Source: Pseudomonas atagonensis
GTDB lineage: Bacteria > Pseudomonadota > Gammaproteobacteria > Pseudomonadales > Pseudomonadaceae
Direction: 5' to 3'
DNA: 64,000 nt
Assembly: GCF_011369485.1 (NCBI RefSeq)
Contig: NZ_VXCA01000024.1
Location: 1-64,000 of the forward strand
The notes under the pieces were generated by a model. That model saw only the letters and a program-made list of their open reading frames with translations, did not search any database and was not told the origin of the DNA. Below are positions 60,801-64,000 of the stretch, in pieces. The position numbers and the translations under genes were made by a program. Every line of letters begins with the position of its first letter. Position 1 is the stretch's first letter.

Positions 60801-60858
60801 ACCAGACGAACGACTGATGCTTGAGGGCCCATTCGGAGAGGTTGAAAGACCCTTTCAT
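57811..60858 (-). CDS. RND efflux pump inner-membrane transporter (TriC-like)
   Basis: A 1015-residue RND protein: about 12 transmembrane helices, two large periplasmic loops, and the proton-relay motif GLLVDDAMITVEMM with two adjacent Asp. It resembles P. aeruginosa TriC, the triclosan pump that needs two different membrane-fusion proteins; two such genes lie directly upstream here. It would export drugs, detergents or organic acids with an outer-membrane channel encoded elsewhere. Its start overlaps the adaptor gene by 4 bp. Confidence 0.88.
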   Translation of the reverse strand: MKGSFNLSEWALKHQSFVWYLMFVGLLMGVFSYFNLGREEDPSFTIKTMVIQSKWPGATQEETLKQVTDRIEKKLEELDSLDYVKSYTRPGESTVYVYLRDTTSAKDIPEIWYQVRKKIDDIRGQFPQGIQGPGFNDEFGDVFGSVYAFTADGLTMRQLRDYVEQARAEIRNVPGLGKIEMVGQQDEVIYLNFSTRKLAALGIDQRQVVQSLQSQNAVTPAGVIEAGPERISVRTSGQFASEKDLAEVNLKLNDRFYRLADIADISRGYVDPATPEFRFDGKPAIGLAIAMQKGGNVQEFGKALHARIDQLTADLPVGVGVHTVSDQAVVVEEAVGGFTSALFEAVIIVLVVSFISLGVRAGLVVACSIPLVLAMVFVFMEYSGITMQRISLGALIIALGLLVDDAMITVEMMVTRLEMGETREQAATFAYTSTAFPMLTGTLVTVAGFVPIGLNASSAGEYTFTLFAVIAVAMLVSWVVAVFFAPVIGVHILSTNVKPHAAEPGRVGRAFNGGLLWCMRNRWWAIGITVLCFVLAVFCMRFVQNQFFPSSDRPEILVDLNLPQNASIDETRKAVDKLEATLKGDDDIVRWSTYIGQGAIRFYLPLDQQLQNPYYAQLVIVSKNFEAREALSQRLRERLHKDFVGIGSYVQALEMGPPVGRPIQYRVSGKDIDQVRKHAIDLATELDKNPHIGEIIYDWNEPGKVLRIDIAQDKARQLGLSSEDVANLMNSIVSGSPLTQVDDDIYLINVVGRAVDSERGTPETLQNLQIVTPGGTSIPLLAFATVRYELEQPLVWRRDRLPTITIKASVRDEIQPTDLVKLLKPSIDAFAEKLPVGYKVATGGTVEESGKAQGPIAKVLPLMLFLMATFLMIQLHSVQKLFLVASVAPLGLIGVVLALVPTGTPMGFVAILGILALIGIIIRNSVILVTQIDEFEKKGYAPWDAVVEATEHRRRPILLTAAAASMGMIPIAREVFWGPMAYAMIGGIVIATLLTLLFLPALYVAWYKIREPKKN

Positions 60859-61919
60859 TGACTGTCCTCGTCAAGTTTCACGGATTGCCCAGGCTTGAGG
60901 CTGTTGACGCCGGCGCTGACCACGCGCTCGCCGTTCTTCACACCGCCGGCCAGCACCACCGTGCTGTCGGTGCGGCTGACGAGGCTGACGTCGCGGGGGT
61001 TGACGGTTTTGTTCTGAGTGTCGATCACCCAGATCCGCGTTTTGCCATCGACCTCTTGCAGCGCAGTCGCGGGCAATTCGATGCGCGGTTTGATCGCTGA
61101 ACTCAGGGTCACGCTGATCGCCGTGCCGAGGCGGAAACCGGGGGGTGTTTCGGCCAGGGTCAACCGCGCACGCCGGGTGCGCGTGGCACTTTGTGCCTGC
61201 GGTTCGATTTCGCGGATGACTGCTGTGGTGTTGATGTTCGGATCGAGTTGCGCAGCGACGAGGAACACCACGTCACTAGGGATCTGATCGACCAAGGTGT
61301 CCGGCAGGTCGATCACCGCTTCCTTGATGTCCGGTTGCGCCAGCGTCACCACTTGCTGGCCGGCAGTAACCACTTGCCCGGCCTCGGCATTCCACGCGGT
61401 GACCACGGCTTTGTGGTCGGCCCGAAGTTCGGTGTAGCCGAGTTGATCCTTGCTCTGGTTGACCGCCGCCCGCGCCTGTTCCAGCGAGGCCTGGGTGGTT
61501 TTCAAATCCGTGGTGGCAATGTCCAGTTGTGCCTGCGCACCGACCCCGCGATCAAACAGGGCTTGCTGACGCCGGGCGTTGGCCTGCGCATTGATCAGTT
61601 GCGCCTGAACCTTGGCCAGATCGCCTTGGGCAGAACGTAGCTGGTTCTGCTGATCGGACGGGTCGAGGGTGGCGAGCAGCGTACCCTTGTCGACCTCGGC
61701 ACCGACATCGACGTTGCGGCTGGCGATGCGCCCGCCAACCCGAAACCCGGTGTTGCTCTCGTAACGCGCCTGAATGCTGCCGGCGAAACGGCCGAGGGTT
61801 TCTTCATTCAGCGCTTCGACCTTGATCGACAGTACCGGCCGCACCGGTTCCGGTGGCGGCTCGCTTTTCGAGCAGGCCGCCAGCAACAGACCGATGGATA
61901 ACAGCCCCAGACGCTTCAT
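60855..61919 (-). CDS. RND periplasmic adaptor lipoprotein (TriB-like)
   Basis: A 354-residue membrane-fusion protein. The lipobox is L-A-A-C16 at the end of the signal peptide. Lipoyl halves flank a helical hairpin (NTGFRVGGRIASRNVDVGAE; about 75-175), followed by beta-barrel and membrane-proximal parts. It bridges the RND pump to the outer-membrane channel. It overlaps both neighbours by 4 bp, showing one operon. Confidence 0.87.
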   Translation of the reverse strand: MKRLGLLSIGLLLAACSKSEPPPEPVRPVLSIKVEALNEETLGRFAGSIQARYESNTGFRVGGRIASRNVDVGAEVDKGTLLATLDPSDQQNQLRSAQGDLAKVQAQLINAQANARRQQALFDRGVGAQAQLDIATTDLKTTQASLEQARAAVNQSKDQLGYTELRADHKAVVTAWNAEAGQVVTAGQQVVTLAQPDIKEAVIDLPDTLVDQIPSDVVFLVAAQLDPNINTTAVIREIEPQAQSATRTRRARLTLAETPPGFRLGTAISVTLSSAIKPRIELPATALQEVDGKTRIWVIDTQNKTVNPRDVSLVSRTDSTVVLAGGVKNGERVVSAGVNSLKPGQSVKLDEDSQ

Positions 61920-63019
61920 GGCTGTGCTCCCGGCTGCAGATCCTTGTAGGTATTTTCGGCGATCTCGACTTTCATTCCCGGGTGCAACAACTGGCCGCCG
62001 GCAACAATGACTTTTTCGCCGCCCTTGAGGCCTTCGCTGATGATCACTTTGCCGGTCAGGTAACGGCCGACCGTGACCGTGTGCAATTGCGCCAGCCCTT
62101 GGTCATCGACCATCCACACAGCGGGGTCGCTGATGTTTTTCGTCAGCGCCGACCACGGCAGTTCAACCGCCGATTTGCCGGAGCCTTTGGCCGTGGCGCT
62201 GACCACCGAACCGAGCTGCATGCCCGGCGGCAGTTTGTCGAGGGTGACTTTGACTTGCACCGTGCCGGACTGCGCCGACACTGCCGGAGTGATTTCGCGC
62301 ACAGTACCGGTGGTTTTGATGGCGGGGTTGTCGAGCAGGCTGACCACAATCGAGCGATCCGCCGGCCGCTCGGCCAGCAGCGATTCGTACACGTTGAACA
62401 CCGCATCGCGGTCGCCATCGCGAGCCAGTTTGAACATCGGCGCGGTGGCCTGCACCACTTGCCCGACTTCGGCCTGCCGCTCGGTGATAATCCCCGGGGC
62501 ATCGGCAATCAGCGAGGTATAGCTGAGTTGATCCTTGGCATTGGCCAGTTGCGCCTGCGCCGCGCTCAAAGCGCTTTGGCTGCTGCGCAATGCGGCCTGT
62601 GCCGAATCGTATTCGCTCTGGCTGGTGTAGCCCTTGGGCAGCAGTTTCTGCTGACGCACGAACGCCGCCGCGGTCTGTTTCACCCGCGCCTGCTCGGCAA
62701 CCACCTGAGCCTGAGCAGAGTCGACGTTGGTCTGCAAATCCTTGGGGTCGAGTTTGGCCAGCACCTGTTTGGCGCTGACGCGATCTCCGACATCGACCAT
62801 GCGCTGGATGATCTTGCCGCCAACGCGGAACGACAATTCGGTCTGCACGCGCGCCTGCACGTCACCGGTGAGGGTCACGGAAGCAGCGTAATCTGCGGGT
62901 TTCACTTCTTGGACGAAGACGCGAGGCAGGTATTCCTGCGGCGCTTTTTTCTCGCCGCAGGCGGTCAGCAACGTGAACAGACTCAGCATGACCGCTGTTT
63001 TCAATCCGGGACTCGCCAT
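61916..63019 (-). CDS. RND periplasmic adaptor lipoprotein (TriA-like)
   Basis: A 367-residue membrane-fusion protein, first gene of the efflux operon. Lipobox L-T-A-C21, lipoyl segments (ELSFRVGGKIIQRMVDVGDR), a long helical hairpin (about residues 95-165) and barrel domains. It is related to but distinct from the second adaptor. AAGGAG precedes the ATG at 63019; the longer frame is discarded because its extra 58 codons precede the signal peptide. Confidence 0.87.
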   Translation of the reverse strand: MASPGLKTAVMLSLFTLLTACGEKKAPQEYLPRVFVQEVKPADYAASVTLTGDVQARVQTELSFRVGGKIIQRMVDVGDRVSAKQVLAKLDPKDLQTNVDSAQAQVVAEQARVKQTAAAFVRQQKLLPKGYTSQSEYDSAQAALRSSQSALSAAQAQLANAKDQLSYTSLIADAPGIITERQAEVGQVVQATAPMFKLARDGDRDAVFNVYESLLAERPADRSIVVSLLDNPAIKTTGTVREITPAVSAQSGTVQVKVTLDKLPPGMQLGSVVSATAKGSGKSAVELPWSALTKNISDPAVWMVDDQGLAQLHTVTVGRYLTGKVIISEGLKGGEKVIVAGGQLLHPGMKVEIAENTYKDLQPGAQP

Positions 63020-63167
63020 GCAGACTCCTTCCTGTGTACGAACGTGCAAGTGACGATACGACTGTGAGCTTAGAACAGGGTTCAACGTTCGCCCGTATGA
63101 TGCTGCATTTACCTCTGTAGGCGCTGCCCCCATGCCGCGCGTGAGGACGATCAAGAGAAGGAATTTC

Positions 63168-64000
63168 ATGCTCAAGACCCTCGCGGTGGCCAATTACCGC
63201 TCGATCAATAAATTGGTGATCCCGCTGGGCCGGCTGAATCTGATCACCGGCCCCAACGGCAGCGGCAAGTCCAACCTCTACCGCGCCTTGCGCCTGCTCG
63301 CCGAGACCGCGCAGGGCGGCGTGGTCAATGCGCTGGCCCGTGAGGGTGGGCTGGATTCGACGTTCTGGGCCGGCCCGGAAACCATCAGCCGGCGCATGCG
63401 CAACGGCGAAGTAGCGATCGAGCCGACGGTGCGCCAAGGCGTCAGACGCCTGCGCCTGGGGTTTGCCGGGGAGGATTTCAGCTACTCGATTGCCCTGGGT
63501 TTGCCGGAGCCGAGCCGCTCGTTTTTTTCCCTCGACCCGGAAATCAAAAAGGAATGCATCTGGGCCGGGCCGTTCTATCGCCCGGCCAGTCTGTTGGTGG
63601 ATCGCGACGGGCCGATGATCCGTGCTCGCGAAGGCCGTAGCTGGGATGTGCTGGCACAACACACGCCGAATTTCGACAGCCTGTTCGATCAGGTCGGCAG
63701 CCTGCGCAGTTCGCCGGAAGTGTTCCAGATGCGCGAGTTCATCCGCCGCTGGCGCTTCTACGATCACTTTCGCAGCGATGCCGAGGCACCGGTGCGCCAG
63801 CCGCAATTGGGCACGCGCACGCCGGTGCTGCATCACGATGGGCGGGATCTGGCGGCGGCGTTGCAGACCATCCGCGAAATCGGCGATCCCGAGGCGTTGC
63901 AGGCAGCGATCAGCGACGCGTTTCCCGGCGCACGGTTGAACATCGCGCCGTTGGCGGGTGGACGCTTTGCCATCGAGTTTTATCAGGAAGGATTGCTGCG
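63168..64000 (+). CDS. RecF/SMC-like AAA ATPase (partial, runs off the right edge)
   Basis: The first 277 codons of an ATPase. It opens LKTLAVANYRSINKLVIPLG and has Walker A GPNGSGKSN with K34, the pattern of RecF/OLD-type ATPases. The C-terminal signature and Walker B lie beyond the window, so a nuclease (OLD-type TOPRIM) domain cannot be excluded. AAGGAA precedes the ATG. It is divergent from the efflux operon. Confidence 0.8.
   Translation, partial: MLKTLAVANYRSINKLVIPLGRLNLITGPNGSGKSNLYRALRLLAETAQGGVVNALAREGGLDSTFWAGPETISRRMRNGEVAIEPTVRQGVRRLRLGFAGEDFSYSIALGLPEPSRSFFSLDPEIKKECIWAGPFYRPASLLVDRDGPMIRAREGRSWDVLAQHTPNFDSLFDQVGSLRSSPEVFQMREFIRRWRFYDHFRSDAEAPVRQPQLGTRTPVLHHDGRDLAAALQTIREIGDPEALQAAISDAFPGARLNIAPLAGGRFAIEFYQEGLL

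Overview
The window is chromosomal DNA from a Pseudomonas of the fluorescens species complex. I infer this from the GC-rich codon use, the many intergenic repeats around 'GTGGGAGCGGGCTTGCTCGCGAAG', and a gene order that, from memory, matches the pckA-hslO-hslR-rimK-amgS-amgR-tex-thioesterase-gshA block of other pseudomonads. No rRNA, tRNA, prophage, insertion sequence or CRISPR array was seen.

Layout. 0-9.4 kb: a LysR regulator with fdhD and a YdeP-type molybdopterin oxidoreductase, a glycine-zipper envelope protein, a thioesterase/3-hydroxyacyl-CoA dehydrogenase pair, a RecQ helicase and a small exported protein. 9.4-17.7 kb: an accessory island. It holds two paralogous small proteins around a 5'-decayed alpha/beta hydrolase, a strongly structured RNA leader, an orphan YhfG-like antitoxin, a HipB/HipA pair with a four-site operator, and an AT-rich three-gene operon. 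That operon encodes a nuclease-like protein, a small winged-helix protein and a Rad50/SMC-like ATPase with a zinc hook. It looks like an ABC-three-component/Lamassu-type defence system with an effector I do not recognise, and is the best candidate for an undescribed system here.

17.7-31.3 kb: core genes pckA, hslO, a PAP2 phosphatase, hslR, rimABK (ribosomal protein S6 glutamylation), the AmgRS/EnvZ-OmpR two-component system, tex, a PaaI-type thioesterase and gshA. 31.6-41.7 kb: taurine uptake and desulfonation (tauABCD), an aldo/keto reductase, and an NtaA-type flavin monooxygenase paired with a TonB-dependent receptor, divergent from a LacI-family regulator. 41.7-48.7 kb: BetT, a serine acetyltransferase, D-cysteine desulfhydrase and a cystine ABC transporter.

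49.2-56.9 kb: an organosulfur cluster with two SfnB-like flavoproteins, a DszA/NtaA-type monooxygenase and a MetQNI-type importer, preceded by an attenuator-like hairpin and a 22-codon coupled leader ORF. 57-63 kb: a methyltransferase and a TriABC-like RND efflux operon with two lipoprotein adaptors. A RecF-like ATPase runs off the right edge.

Sulfur is the unifying theme of the right half: taurine, organosulfur, cystine/cysteine, methionine-type uptake and glutathione genes all lie within about 27 kb. Four copies of a long palindromic intergenic repeat (about 160-190 bp) and several REP doublets separate the operons.
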